64,000 bases of DNA. Source: Curtobacterium salicis (GTDB lineage Bacteria; Actinomycetota; Actinomycetes; Actinomycetales; Microbacteriaceae). The stretch spans positions 1-64,000 of the forward strand of contig NZ_JAAOYO010000005.1 of the NCBI RefSeq assembly GCF_011759505.1. The letters are read 5' to 3'. Shown here piece after piece: positions 31,669 through 40,597 of this stretch (the first letter of the stretch is position 1; each line of letters begins with the position of its first letter). Below the pieces are notes generated by a model. It was not told where the DNA came from. It saw only the letters and a list, made by a program, of their open reading frames with translations, and searched no databases. Both the position numbers and the translations under genes were made by a program.

Positions 31669-32999
31669 CGGGTGCGTCCGCTCACGGTGGTGCCGGGCAC
31701 CGGGATCACGAGCACGCGCCACCCGGCACGGTCCATGATCCCGCGGACCACGGGGTCGGGGGCGACGACGGTGACGAGCACACCGCGGCTCGACCCGTTC
31801 GTCGCGGAGACGAGTTCGGCGGCTTCCTCGGGGCTGCAGTGTCCGGTGACGACGGCGGTCATGCCGTGCACGTCGCGACCACGGACCCCGTGCAGGACCT
31901 CGGTGAGTTCGCGGCTGTCGGCGCGGACCTGCACGTCGGCGAGACCCACGAGCACCTCCGACAGTCCGCCCGCGTCACCGCTGTGCCGCACGTCACCGCC
32001 CGGACCGTCGCTGACGAGCGCGACCCGTGAGGTCCGGGCCGACAGTGCGCGGGCGACGCTCGCGGCGACGACGACGGCGTGCTCGAACGCCTGGTCACCG
32101 CCCAGGTCGGACAGCTCCGCCAGGTCGTCGCGGCCGAGCTGCTGGTACGAGGAGCGGCGTACGTCGAGGGCGACCACGGCCTCCGGCGGCTGCGCCTGCG
32201 TGGTCTGGCGGACGTGCAGGACACCGCGCTTCGCGCTCTGCCCCCAGTGCACCCGGCGGATCGGGTCGCCCGGCCGGTACGGGCGGAGTTCGCTGTCGTC
32301 GGCCGAACCGCCCTGCCCGACACGCCCCTCGTCGGCGGACACCGCGCCGGCGAGGGCGCCGGTGTCGAGCGCGGCCAGCGGTGTCGACCCGGGCACCACG
32401 ACGACCTCCTCGGGCGCGACCACCGGACGGTCGATGCGGAGGAGCCCGAACGGGTCCTCGACGCGGACCGTGACCGGGCCGAGGAGCGCCCGACCACGGT
32501 GGATGGCCAGCGCCTCGACGTCGAGCACCGCCGGCGGGGCGCCCGGGCCGATGGTGACGAGCGACGCGGCCTCGCTGGTGCTGACGAAGAGGTCGTCGAG
32601 CTGTTCCCGGACGAGCAGCGTCGACCGCGGGGCGAACCGCACCCCGGACCCGCTGAGCGTGATCCGCTCCCGGTACACCTCACCCACCTGGACCATCGCG
32701 CGGGGCGCCGACCGGGAGGCACGGAGCGGCGCCGCCACGGCCAACGCGGTGACCACACCCGAGACGACGAGCACCAGGAGGAGCAGGCCCGCCGACACGG
32801 CGACGCTCATCGACGCGACGAGTCCGCCGCCGACCAGCCCGATGCCGACCGCCAGGACGGTCCAGCCGCGGAGCGTGGGTCGGGGGAACGGCGTCCGACG
32901 GAGCATGCCGAGCGCACGGCGGCCGACTCGGGACAGCGCCGAGCCAGCCGCGCCCGCGCGGAGCGCGAACGGGCGGGCGGCGGGGCGCTGGTCGGCCAT
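31665..32999 (-). CDS. DUF58 (VWA-like) membrane protein
   Basis: A 444-residue protein with two helices (about 45-62 and 68-88) followed by an extended domain. The DUF58 signature SELRPYRPGDPIRRVHWGQSAKRG appears mid-protein in two parts and the C-terminal region is a VWA-like fold with VVALDVRRSSY. DUF58 proteins pair with MoxR ATPases, which probably remodel their VWA domain. Here it is coupled to MoxR by TGATG at 32997-33001 and to the transglutaminase by ATGA. Confidence 0.87.
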   Translation of the reverse strand: MADQRPAARPFALRAGAAGSALSRVGRRALGMLRRTPFPRPTLRGWTVLAVGIGLVGGGLVASMSVAVSAGLLLLVLVVSGVVTALAVAAPLRASRSAPRAMVQVGEVYRERITLSGSGVRFAPRSTLLVREQLDDLFVSTSEAASLVTIGPGAPPAVLDVEALAIHRGRALLGPVTVRVEDPFGLLRIDRPVVAPEEVVVVPGSTPLAALDTGALAGAVSADEGRVGQGGSADDSELRPYRPGDPIRRVHWGQSAKRGVLHVRQTTQAQPPEAVVALDVRRSSYQQLGRDDLAELSDLGGDQAFEHAVVVAASVARALSARTSRVALVSDGPGGDVRHSGDAGGLSEVLVGLADVQVRADSRELTEVLHGVRGRDVHGMTAVVTGHCSPEEAAELVSATNGSSRGVLVTVVAPDPVVRGIMDRAGWRVLVIPVPGTTVSGRTR

Positions 33000-33991
33000 C
33001 AGGAGCGGACGGGGGTCGCGGTGAACGGCACCGCGGTGTCGGAGACGATCCGGACGACGATCTCGCGAGCGGTGTCCTCCGCCGAGCCGCCGAGGCCGCG
33101 CGCCACCGGGACGAGCCGGTGTGCGAGGACCACCGGGGCCAGGGTCGCGACGTCGTCCGGGGTGACGAACGGCCGGCCGAGCAGCGCGGCGTGGGCCCGG
33201 GCGGCCTGGGCCAGGTGCAGGGTCGCCCGCGGGCTCGCGCCGAGGAGCAGGTCGGGGTGCATCCGGGTGGCCCGGACGATCTCGACGACGTACGCCTCGA
33301 CGTCCGCGGCGATGTGGACCGTGCGGACGGACGCGATCATCGCACGGAGCGTGTCGACGTCGACGACCGGTCGCAGGTCCGCGAGCGGGTCGTGGCCGCC
33401 GCGGGCAGCGAGCATGCGCCGCTCGGCACCGGGGCTCGGGTACCCCATCGCGATGCGCGCCATGAAGCGGTCGCGCTGCGCCTCCGGCAGGGGGTAGGTC
33501 CCTTCCATGTCGACCGGGTTCTGCGTCGCGACGATCATGAACGGGGACTCGAGTGGCCGGGTGACGCCGTCGACGGTGACCTGCGACTCCGCCATCGCCT
33601 CGAGCAGTGCCGACTGGGTCTTCGGACTGGTGCGGTTGATCTCGTCACCGATGACGACGTTCGCGAACACCGGTCCGGGTGAGAACCGGAAGGTGCCGGA
33701 CGACTGGTCGTAGATGTTCACCCCGGTGACGTCCGAGGGGAGCATGTCGGAGGTGAACTGGATGCGGCTCACCGATCCGCCGACGGACGCACCCAGGGCC
33801 TTCGCCAGCACGGTCTTGCCGACCCCGGGGACGTCCTCGACGAGCAGGTGACCCTCCGCGAGCATCACGGTCAGGGCGGTGCGGATGGCCTCGGTCTTGC
33901 CGTCCACCACGGTCGCGACCGACGCCATGACGGCCGCCCCCGCGTCCTGGATCCGGTCGATCGGGACTGTGTGGTGGGTCAGCTCCGGCAC
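32999..33991 (-). CDS. MoxR-family AAA ATPase
   Basis: A 330-residue AAA+ ATPase of the AAA_3 (MoxR) type. Walker A is EDVPGVGKTVLAKA, Walker B is NVVIGDEINR, sensor 1 lies in ATQNPVDMEGTYPLPEAQ, and the arginine finger region follows at DRFMARI. The C-terminal lid contains GASPRATLHLAQAARAHA. The GTG at 33991 is preferred because GAGGAGA lies 6 nt before it; the longer frame to 34051 lacks this. It is the first gene of the MoxR-DUF58-transglutaminase operon. Confidence 0.9.
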   Translation of the reverse strand: MPELTHHTVPIDRIQDAGAAVMASVATVVDGKTEAIRTALTVMLAEGHLLVEDVPGVGKTVLAKALGASVGGSVSRIQFTSDMLPSDVTGVNIYDQSSGTFRFSPGPVFANVVIGDEINRTSPKTQSALLEAMAESQVTVDGVTRPLESPFMIVATQNPVDMEGTYPLPEAQRDRFMARIAMGYPSPGAERRMLAARGGHDPLADLRPVVDVDTLRAMIASVRTVHIAADVEAYVVEIVRATRMHPDLLLGASPRATLHLAQAARAHAALLGRPFVTPDDVATLAPVVLAHRLVPVARGLGGSAEDTAREIVVRIVSDTAVPFTATPVRS

Positions 33992-34116
33992 GCAGGTCTC
34001 CTCGCCGCTGGGTCGATGTCCGGCGATGCTACAACGGCCGAGTGAGCGCAACCGGAGGATGCGTCACCGAACGCGTCGTCCGGACGGGAGGCCCGTCACG
34101 CGCCGCCGCCTCACCG

Positions 34117-35124
34117 TCACCGCGCGCCGTCCCCGCGTGCCGCCTCGGCGGCGAGCAGCACCTCGGCGGCCACGGCGACCCCCTCCTCCCGCCCGAGTTC
34201 GGTGTCCTCGTGCTCGATGTTGACGAGCATGTCCGGGTCGACCTCGTGCAGGGCCCGGAGGAACGCGGTCCAGAACGCGGTGTCGTGCCCCTTGCCGAGC
34301 GCGACGAAGTCCCACGCGGACGGCTTCGGCCACTCGTTCGCCCACTCGTCCCCACCGAGGTTCGTGCGCGGCTCCTCCGGGGACAGGCGCCGGAACGAGT
34401 TGTCGAGCACGCCGTTGACCGCCGCGTGCGGGTTGATGCGCACGTCCTTCGCCGCCGCGTGCAGCACGAGCGGTCCGAGGTCGCGGACGACGGCCACCGG
34501 GTCCATCTGCTGCCAGAAGAGGTGGCTGGCGTCGAGTTCGACACCGACGTTCGTCAGTCCACCGCGGTCGACGAGCTCGCGGATCGACGCCGGGTTGAAC
34601 ACGAGGTTCTGCGGGTGCAGTTCGAGTGCGACGTGCACACCGTGCTCCCGGGCGAGGGCGTCGATCTCCTGCCAGAACGGCACCGCGACGCTCCACTGGT
34701 GTTCCAGCACGTCGAGGGCTGCGGAGTTCCAGGCGTTCACGACCCAGTTCGGACGTGTGCCGCCGGGCTCCCCCGCGGGCAGGCCGGACATCGTCACGAC
34801 CCGGGTCTGCCCGAGCCGTGCGGCCAGTCGGATGCTGCGTCGGACGTCCTCCGCGTGCGCCGACCCGATCGACGGGTCCGGGTGCAGCGGGTTGCCGTTG
34901 CAGTTGAGCCCGGCGATGGACACCCCGGTGCCGTCGAACCGCGCGAGGAAGGCGTCCCGTGCGGTGTCGTCCGTCAGGATCGCGTCGATGTCGGGCACGT
35001 GCACCGGGGGCAGGAACCCGCCGGTGTTCAGCTCGATGCCGGTGAGCCCGGCCGCCCGGATCGCCACGAGGGCGTCCTCGAGGGACCGGTCGTGGAAGAC
35101 GGCGTCGTACAGCCCGAGCTTCAT
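34117..35124 (-). CDS. Sugar phosphate isomerase/epimerase
   Basis: A 335-residue TIM-barrel protein of the AP_endonuc_2 family. Conserved metal-site segments are HVALELHPQNLVFN (Glu), VGVELDASHLFWQQMDP (Asp, His), VLHAAAKDVRI (His) and VNIEHEDTELG (Glu). Its ATG overlaps the stop of the upstream oxidoreductase (ATGA at 35121-35124). It resembles isomerases acting with Gfo/Idh dehydrogenases on inositol or keto-sugars. It is a second such pair in the window and only distantly similar to the one at 16.5-18.6 kb. Confidence 0.85.
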   Translation of the reverse strand: MKLGLYDAVFHDRSLEDALVAIRAAGLTGIELNTGGFLPPVHVPDIDAILTDDTARDAFLARFDGTGVSIAGLNCNGNPLHPDPSIGSAHAEDVRRSIRLAARLGQTRVVTMSGLPAGEPGGTRPNWVVNAWNSAALDVLEHQWSVAVPFWQEIDALAREHGVHVALELHPQNLVFNPASIRELVDRGGLTNVGVELDASHLFWQQMDPVAVVRDLGPLVLHAAAKDVRINPHAAVNGVLDNSFRRLSPEEPRTNLGGDEWANEWPKPSAWDFVALGKGHDTAFWTAFLRALHEVDPDMLVNIEHEDTELGREEGVAVAAEVLLAAEAARGDGAR

Positions 35125-36344
35125 GCGCTGACCGTCACCGTCGTGTCGGCGGTGGGGCGCGCCTCCAGGACGACCGCCCGGCCGCCGTCCGCGGCCGACG
35201 CGGCGACCGCGGCCAGGACCTCCATGTTGTGCACGCCGTCGTGGAACGTGGCGTTCTGCGGGAGCGGGTCGGCGACACCGGCGACCTCGTCGAGGAACGC
35301 GCGGGCCTGCACCTCGAACATCTGGTTCTGTCCCCAGCCGACGCCGGGAGCGTCGATCGCCATCCCGCCGGCGACGTACGGGTGGTCGGGGCCGAGGACG
35401 ACCTGCCGGAACCCGCCGAGTCGGCTGCCGTCGCGGCGGAGCGCCAGGGCGATCTCGGACGGCCGCTCCTGGTCCCAGCGCACGGCCCCGTTCTCGCAGG
35501 ACACCTCGACCACCAGGCCGTTCGGGTGTCCGGCCGCGACCCGCGAGACCTCGAGGGATCCGACGCCGGTGCCGAACCGGGCCGAGAAGGTGGCGTAGTC
35601 GTCGTTCTCGACGCGCGCGGTCTCCCCCGTCACCGCTGCCGCCTGCCCGCGCAGGGCGTGCCCGGCGGCCACCGGCCGCTCGGTGATCTCGGTGGCGAAC
35701 AGCCCACCGCTGACCTGGGCGACGTCGCCGGCCAGGAACTCGGCGATGTACGTCAGGTGCGATCCGACGTCCGCGAGCGCACCGGTGCCGGGAGCACCGG
35801 CGTACCGCCACGAGAACGGCACCTCGGGCGAGGAGCCGTAGTCCGTCCAGTACCGACCGGAGAGGTGCAGGACCCGACCGAGCGTGCCGTCACCGATGAG
35901 CTCGCGGATCGCGGCGAGGCCCGGCGCGCGGCGGTAGGTGAAGCCGATCCGGGCGACGATGCCGCGCTCCGCCGCACGGTCGGCGGCGGCGGCCATCGCG
36001 CGGGCGTCCTCGAGCGAGTCGGCGAGCGGCTTCTCGCAGAGGACGTGCTTGCCGGCGTCGAGCAGCCCCTCGACGATCTCGCGGTGCAGGCTGTTCGCGA
36101 CCACGACGCTGACGACGTCGATGTCGTCCGCCGCCGCGATCGCACGCCAGTCCGTGTCGTGTCGCTCGTACCCGAACCGCCGGGCCGCCTGCTCGGCGAG
36201 CGGTTCGTACACGTCGCCGACGGACACGAGCCGGACGGGCGGCAGGACCGGGTCGAACAGGGTCGGGGCGGTCCGCCATGCCGCCATGTGGGCCTTGCCC
36301 GCCATGCCCGCTCCGATGACGGCGACGCCGATGGGCTCGCTCAT
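35121..36344 (-). CDS. Gfo/Idh/MocA-family oxidoreductase
   Basis: A 407-residue NAD(P)-dependent dehydrogenase. The Rossmann motif is VAVIGAGMAGKAHMAAW at residues 6-22, the EKP motif is VLCEKPLADSLEDARAM, and the C-terminal domain has GTGALADVGSHLTYIAEF. The ATG at 36344 follows GAAGGAGTGCAC, favouring it over a longer frame to 36425. It is divergent from a LacI regulator across a perfect palindrome at 36377-36392, so it is probably repressed by that protein and induced by its sugar substrate. Confidence 0.88.
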   Translation of the reverse strand: MSEPIGVAVIGAGMAGKAHMAAWRTAPTLFDPVLPPVRLVSVGDVYEPLAEQAARRFGYERHDTDWRAIAAADDIDVVSVVVANSLHREIVEGLLDAGKHVLCEKPLADSLEDARAMAAAADRAAERGIVARIGFTYRRAPGLAAIRELIGDGTLGRVLHLSGRYWTDYGSSPEVPFSWRYAGAPGTGALADVGSHLTYIAEFLAGDVAQVSGGLFATEITERPVAAGHALRGQAAAVTGETARVENDDYATFSARFGTGVGSLEVSRVAAGHPNGLVVEVSCENGAVRWDQERPSEIALALRRDGSRLGGFRQVVLGPDHPYVAGGMAIDAPGVGWGQNQMFEVQARAFLDEVAGVADPLPQNATFHDGVHNMEVLAAVAASAADGGRAVVLEARPTADTTVTVSA

Positions 36345-36376
36345 GTGCACTCCTTCGTGACGCGGTGACTCGCTTT

Positions 36377-36392
36377 TCTGGAACGTTCCAGA
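36377..36392. promoter_or_regulatory. LacI-type operator
   Basis: TCTGGAACGTTCCAGA is a perfect 16-bp palindrome with the central CG typical of LacI/GalR operators. It lies 33 nt before the oxidoreductase ATG and 66 nt before lacI. Outer ACTCGCT and AGCGAGT segments extend the symmetry with a 2-nt offset. A TACACT box at 36402-36407 could be the lacI -10. Confidence 0.8.
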
Positions 36393-36457
36393 GCGAGTGG
36401 CTACACTGTAGGCGCAGGCACCCATGTCCTGTCAATCCCCGATCCGGAGGAGTACCC

Positions 36458-37543
36458 GTGGCCGCGCGACCGCCGACGATCATCGACGTCGCCGCCCGCG
36501 CCGGGGTCTCGAAGTCACTGGTCTCGATGGTGATGCGCGGCGACCCGGGCGTCTCCCCGGCCCGCCGAGCCGCCGTCCTCGCCGCCGCCGCCGCGCTCGG
36601 CTACCGCGTGAACCGCGCCGCCGCGATCCTGGCCGGCACCCGGACCGGCACCGTCGGCGTGGTCGTCGACGACTTCCGGAACCCCTGGTACGTCCCGATG
36701 CTCGACGGCATCCGCCAGGTCCTCGCCCCACGCGGGCTCCGGCTCACCCTGGCCGACGGAGCCGCCAACGCACACCTCGGCGCCTCGCCCTTCGACGACC
36801 TCGTCTCGCTGCGTGTCGACGGCGTCGTCCTCGCCGCGGAGTCCCCCGCCGGCCTCGTCGTCCCGGACGGGCTGCCCGTCGTCGTCGCCGGCGAGCGCGC
36901 CGTCCGCCCCGCGGACACCGACACCGTCGCATCGGACGAGGCCGCGGGCGGGCGACTCGCGGTCCACCACCTCGTCGAGCTGGGACACCGTCGGATCGCC
37001 CACCTCACCGGGACGGGAGGCTCGGCCACCGCCCGCCGCGTCGCCGCCGTCGCCGAGATGGCCCGGTCCGGCATCACCCCCGTCGTCGCCGGTGACGAGG
37101 GCACCGACGAGGCCGCCGGTCACCAGGCGGCGCGAGCCGTCCTCGCAGACCACCCCGGTGTGACCGCGCTCTTCGCCGCGAACGACGTCATGGCGATGGG
37201 CGCGATGGCCGCCGTGCTCGAGGCCGGTCTCCGGGTCCCGCAGGACGTCTCCGTCATCGGGCACGACGAGACCCCGTTGGCGTCGTCGCCCCTCGTCCGC
37301 CTGACCACGGTCGACCCGCACAACGACGAGGTCGGTCGGCGGGCGGCGGTGCGGCTGCTCGAGCGGCTCGACGCTGTGGGCGGGGGTGCGGCGGCGGGTG
37401 TGGACGGGCGCGCGGCGGCGGGTGTGGACGGGCGCGCGGCGGCGGGTGTGGACGGGGCCGCGGCGGCCGCCCTGACCCCGGTGCGGTCGCTCGTCGACCC
37501 GACGCTCGTGCTCCGGGGCACCACGGCGCCGCCGCCGTCGTGA
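36458..37543 (+). CDS. LacI-family transcriptional regulator
   Basis: A 361-residue repressor. The N-terminal helix-turn-helix is TIIDVAARAGVSKSLVSMVM (residues 7-26), followed by the hinge helix NRAAAILAGTRT and a periplasmic-binding-protein-like sensor domain (GVVVDDFRNPWYVPML; TALFAANDVMAMGAM; VIGHDETPLASS). The GTG at 36458 follows GGAGGAG. Near the C-terminus a 24-bp unit repeated three times inserts (AAAGVDGR)-type copies before the final strand. It very likely controls the divergent dehydrogenase/isomerase pair and itself through the palindrome at 36377-36392. Confidence 0.92.
   Translation: MAARPPTIIDVAARAGVSKSLVSMVMRGDPGVSPARRAAVLAAAAALGYRVNRAAAILAGTRTGTVGVVVDDFRNPWYVPMLDGIRQVLAPRGLRLTLADGAANAHLGASPFDDLVSLRVDGVVLAAESPAGLVVPDGLPVVVAGERAVRPADTDTVASDEAAGGRLAVHHLVELGHRRIAHLTGTGGSATARRVAAVAEMARSGITPVVAGDEGTDEAAGHQAARAVLADHPGVTALFAANDVMAMGAMAAVLEAGLRVPQDVSVIGHDETPLASSPLVRLTTVDPHNDEVGRRAAVRLLERLDAVGGGAAAGVDGRAAAGVDGRAAAGVDGAAAAALTPVRSLVDPTLVLRGTTAPPPS
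37388..37459 (+). repeat. 24-bp in-frame tandem repeat in lacI
   Basis: Three copies of a 24-bp unit (37388-37411, 37412-37435, 37436-37459) encode AAAGVDGR, AAAGVDGR and AAAGVDGA. Copies one and two are identical. Copy-number change would preserve the reading frame. Confidence 0.9.
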
Positions 37544-37740
37544 CCGGGTGACGGCACGACCCGAGGACTCGCGCGGAACGGACGAACCGAGGGGTCGACG
37601 GAACGCGTGGTGCCCCACCTTCGGGGGCATCTGCCCAGCGACCCGACGTTCCCTCAGTACCCTCGGACCGCCGACCGTCGTCGGCGATCCGTCCGGCGGG
37701 GGCCGTGCGGATCCCACATCGCCCACGGAAGGACGATCCC

Positions 37741-38568
37741 ATGACCATGTCCCACGGACGGACGCGGCCCAGCCGCACCTCACTCGCCATCGGCGCGGCA
37801 GCGTTGGCCGTCGCCACGCTGCTCGGCACCGCTGCCCCGGCCCAGGCCGCGCCGGCATCCTCCTCGATCACGATCACCGGTCTGAAGAGCTCGAACGGCA
37901 CGCAGTACATCAAGGGCGGCAAGCTGACGATCTCGGGGAAGACGTCGACGAGTCTCCGGAAGCGCACCCTGACCGTCTCGCTCTCGCGCGGCAGCAAGAC
38001 CGCGGCCCTGAACATCTCGACACGCGTCTCGGCCGCGAGCCGGTTCTCCGTCACGGTCCCGGTCAACGTCGACGCCGGAACGGTGAAGTACTCGTTGCGC
38101 TACGCCGGCACCAAGACGGTGAAGCCCGCCTCCGCCACGAAGTCCATCACGGTCCTGCAGTGGTTCCCGCTCGTCGACCAGGACGAGGTCGACGAGTCGT
38201 GGCTCTGGTCCACCGGCTCCGCGTCGGTCGCCGGGAAGAAGTACTCCGATCTCCTGGCCTCGGGCAGCCTCTACGGGAACAGTTCCGCGTACGCCGAGTA
38301 CAACCTCGGGTACCACTGCTCGAGCTTCTCGGCACTCCTCGGCCTCACCGACCAGTCGTCCACGAACGCGCTGGCGGAACTCGCCGTCAGCTCTGACGGG
38401 ATCCAGCGGTCCTCCCGCCGGTTGACGGTCGGCAAGACGGCACAGGTGACGGTGGACCTGTCCGGTGCGTTCCGGCTCCGACTGGATGCCAAGTCGCTCG
38501 CGGACGCCACCTCGTACGCCGCGTTCCCGGGAGCCCAGGTCCTCTGCAACGCCGATCCGTCGAACTGA
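37741..38568 (+). CDS. Secreted protein with Ig-like and NPCBM-like regions
   Basis: A 275-residue exported protein. The signal peptide ends near residue 36 (PAQAAPA). Residues about 40-140 are a Ser/Thr/Lys-rich beta region (GGKLTISGKTSTSLRKRTLTV is typical of bacterial Ig-like repeats). Residues about 150-270 resemble an NPCBM carbohydrate-binding module, with YAEYNLGYHCSSFSALLGL and the C-terminal FPGAQVLCNADPS; the two Cys may form a disulfide. A GGAAGGACG ribosome-binding site precedes the ATG. It may bind wall or host polysaccharide; no catalytic domain is present. It ends convergently with a GH18-like gene. Confidence 0.65.
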   Translation: MTMSHGRTRPSRTSLAIGAAALAVATLLGTAAPAQAAPASSSITITGLKSSNGTQYIKGGKLTISGKTSTSLRKRTLTVSLSRGSKTAALNISTRVSAASRFSVTVPVNVDAGTVKYSLRYAGTKTVKPASATKSITVLQWFPLVDQDEVDESWLWSTGSASVAGKKYSDLLASGSLYGNSSAYAEYNLGYHCSSFSALLGLTDQSSTNALAELAVSSDGIQRSSRRLTVGKTAQVTVDLSGAFRLRLDAKSLADATSYAAFPGAQVLCNADPSN

Positions 38569-38581
38569 GTCGGAACCGCCA

Positions 38582-38624
38582 GCTGACGCGCCGTCGCGAC
38601 CCGTGGTCGCGGCGGCGCGTCAGC
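38582..38624. terminator. Bidirectional terminator overlapping a stop codon
   Basis: A 19-bp stem with one G-T pair and a 5-nt loop (arms 38582-38600 and 38606-38624). The right arm includes the stop and last codon of the minus-strand GH18-like gene. It serves both convergent genes. Confidence 0.75.
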
Positions 38625-39627
38625 GCTCGGGCAGCGCCGACAGGTTGAGCGACCACATCGCGACGCCGTGCACCCCGAGCTCCTGCGCCAGGTCCCGCCG
38701 CGCCGCGTACGACCGGTCGTCGGACCAGTGCAGCTGCTGTCCGTCGTCGAGCGTCGCCGACCACTCACCGGTGCGGTCGGACCACTCGGCCCGGTCACCC
38801 GCCATCACGGCCGCCCGCGCGGCCGGGATCGGTGCGCTGCCGGCACCCGGGCCCCACGCGTAGCCGTAGCCCGCGACGCCCACGTCGATGCGGTCCGTGG
38901 GGAGACCGCCCGCGATCGCCGTCCGCACGGCCTTCCGCGTCCACGGCAGCGCCCCGACCGTGCCGGGGCCGCTCCACGGGCCGTGCTGGTCGTACGTCAT
39001 GAGCACGGTCCGGTCCAGGTGCGGTGCGAGCCCGGACAGGTCGTAGCCGCGCGCCCGGTACTCCGCCGGGTCCGTCGACGCCATCATCGCGATGGAGACC
39101 TCGGCGTCGTCGCCGAGCCGGTCGCGCACCGCGGCGCGGAGTTCCCGGGTGAACGTGACGAGGTCCGCGCGGTCCCGGCTGCGCATCGACTCGAGGTCGA
39201 TCTGGACGCCGTCGGTGCCGAGGCGCGCAGCCAGGTCGACGAGCTCCCCGACGACCCGCTGCCGGTTCGCGGACGAGGAGAGCAGCGCAGTCGCACCCTC
39301 GGGCGAGAAGTCCCCGATGGTCGAGGAGTAGTTGCTGAAGAGGACCTCCGTGCGGGCGCCGGCGTGCGCCGCCACGCCGACCAGGTGTCCGACATCGCCG
39401 GAGGTCGCGAGCAGGTGGGTCCCGTCGTCGGACAGGCCGGCACCGTCGACGCCGATGACCCGGGCTCCCCGATCGACCGCCGTCCGGACACGGCCGGCCG
39501 CGCCGCCACCGGGTTCGACGTAGCCCTCGACGCCCCGACCGTCACCGTGCGGGGCGGCCGCGCTGCAGCCGGAGAGCACGAGGGCGGCGACCGCCACGGT
39601 CGCCGCGGCCGCTGTCATCCGTCGCAT
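38620..39627 (-). CDS. GH18-like glycoside hydrolase lipoprotein
   Basis: A 335-residue lipoprotein with lipobox LVLSGC (Cys21). The domain is a GH18-type TIM barrel: strand motifs VLFSNYSS, the catalytic-motif equivalent GTDGVQIDLESM (family DGxDxDxE, ending in the acid Glu), then VLMTYDQHGPW and a final MWSLNLSALPE. The second Asp of the motif reads Gln, as in spore-germination YaaH/CotG-like or chitinase-like proteins with atypical sites, so activity may be weak or the role may be sugar binding. It is the only gene in its transcript here. Confidence 0.75.
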   Translation of the reverse strand: MRRMTAAAATVAVAALVLSGCSAAAPHGDGRGVEGYVEPGGGAAGRVRTAVDRGARVIGVDGAGLSDDGTHLLATSGDVGHLVGVAAHAGARTEVLFSNYSSTIGDFSPEGATALLSSSANRQRVVGELVDLAARLGTDGVQIDLESMRSRDRADLVTFTRELRAAVRDRLGDDAEVSIAMMASTDPAEYRARGYDLSGLAPHLDRTVLMTYDQHGPWSGPGTVGALPWTRKAVRTAIAGGLPTDRIDVGVAGYGYAWGPGAGSAPIPAARAAVMAGDRAEWSDRTGEWSATLDDGQQLHWSDDRSYAARRDLAQELGVHGVAMWSLNLSALPER

Positions 39628-39680
39628 CACCCGACGACCGTAACGGGTCGACCGGCGACGGAGCAGGGAACGACGGTGGC

Positions 39681-40547
39681 CTACCCGAAGCGACCGTTGA
39701 CGTAGTCCGCGGTCCGCGCGTCCTGCGGCGACCCGAACATCGCCTCGGTCGGTCCGTGCTCGACGATGGCGCCCGGCGTCCCGGCCTCGGCGAGGAAGAA
39801 CGCGCACCGGTCCGACACCCGCTGGGCCTGCTGCATGTTGTGCGTGACGATCACGACGGTGACGTCCTGTGCCAGCTCGGTGATCGTCTGCTCGATCCGA
39901 CGGGTCGAGGTCGGGTCCAGCGCGGAACAGGGCTCGTCCATGAGCAGCACCCGCGGCCGGACCGCCAGCGACCGCGCGATGCAGAGACGCTGCTGCTGCC
40001 CACCGGACAGCCCACCGCCGGCCTGGCGGAGCCGGTCCTTCACCTCGTTCCACAGACCGGCCTTGGTCAGGGTCTCCTCGACCAGGTCCGTCTTCGCCCC
40101 CTTGTCGAGCTTGATGCCGGTGAGGGCCAGGCCCGCGAGCACGTTGTCGGCGATGCTCATCGCGGGGAACGGGTTCGGCTTCTGGAACACCATCCCGATC
40201 TGACGACGGGCTTCGGTGATCCGGCGTGAGGCGTCGTAGATGTCGACGTCGTCGAGCAGGACCTCGCCCGCGAGCGACGCGCTCGGCACCAGCTCGTGCA
40301 TCCGGTTCAGGGTGCGGAGGAACGTGCTCTTGCCGCAGCCGGACGGCCCGATGAGCGCGGTGACCCGGCCGGCCGGCATCGTGAGGGAGACCCGGTCGAG
40401 CACCTTGTGGTCACCGAACCAGGCGGAGATCTCGCGTGCGTCGAGGGTGGCGGGGGCGATCGTGGGGATCGACTCGGTCGTGGCGGCCCCCGTGTCGGGT
40501 GCGAACCAGCTGTCGAACTCGTCGGCCAGTGCGGCGGTGTCGGTCAT
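39681..40547 (-). CDS. pstB: Phosphate ABC transporter ATPase PstB
   Basis: A 288-residue ATPase. Walker A is GPSGCGKST, the Q-loop is GMVFQKPNPFP (the PstB signature), the ABC signature is LSGGQQQR and Walker B is VLLMDEPCSALD. The C-terminus ends DYVNGRFG, as in PstB. ATGs exist at 40601, 40565 and 40547; the last has AGAAGG 4 nt upstream and is preferred. It is unusually far (9 kb) from the pstCA genes, being last in a seven-gene minus-strand array, after the sortase-like gene (50-nt gap). Confidence 0.92.
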   Translation of the reverse strand: MTDTAALADEFDSWFAPDTGAATTESIPTIAPATLDAREISAWFGDHKVLDRVSLTMPAGRVTALIGPSGCGKSTFLRTLNRMHELVPSASLAGEVLLDDVDIYDASRRITEARRQIGMVFQKPNPFPAMSIADNVLAGLALTGIKLDKGAKTDLVEETLTKAGLWNEVKDRLRQAGGGLSGGQQQRLCIARSLAVRPRVLLMDEPCSALDPTSTRRIEQTITELAQDVTVVIVTHNMQQAQRVSDRCAFFLAEAGTPGAIVEHGPTEAMFGSPQDARTADYVNGRFG

Positions 40548-40597
40548 GGTGCCTTCTTCGGTCATGGTGTCGTCTCGGGGCCGGGTGGAGGCGCCGG

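Noticed and set aside
37388-37459. CRISPR-like direct repeats
   Set aside because: The units are contiguous without spacers, in frame inside lacI, and no cas gene occurs in the window.
38620-39627. Confident chitinase assignment
   Set aside because: The catalytic motif is atypical (DGVQIDLE) and no chitin-binding module is present, so only a GH18-like call is justified.
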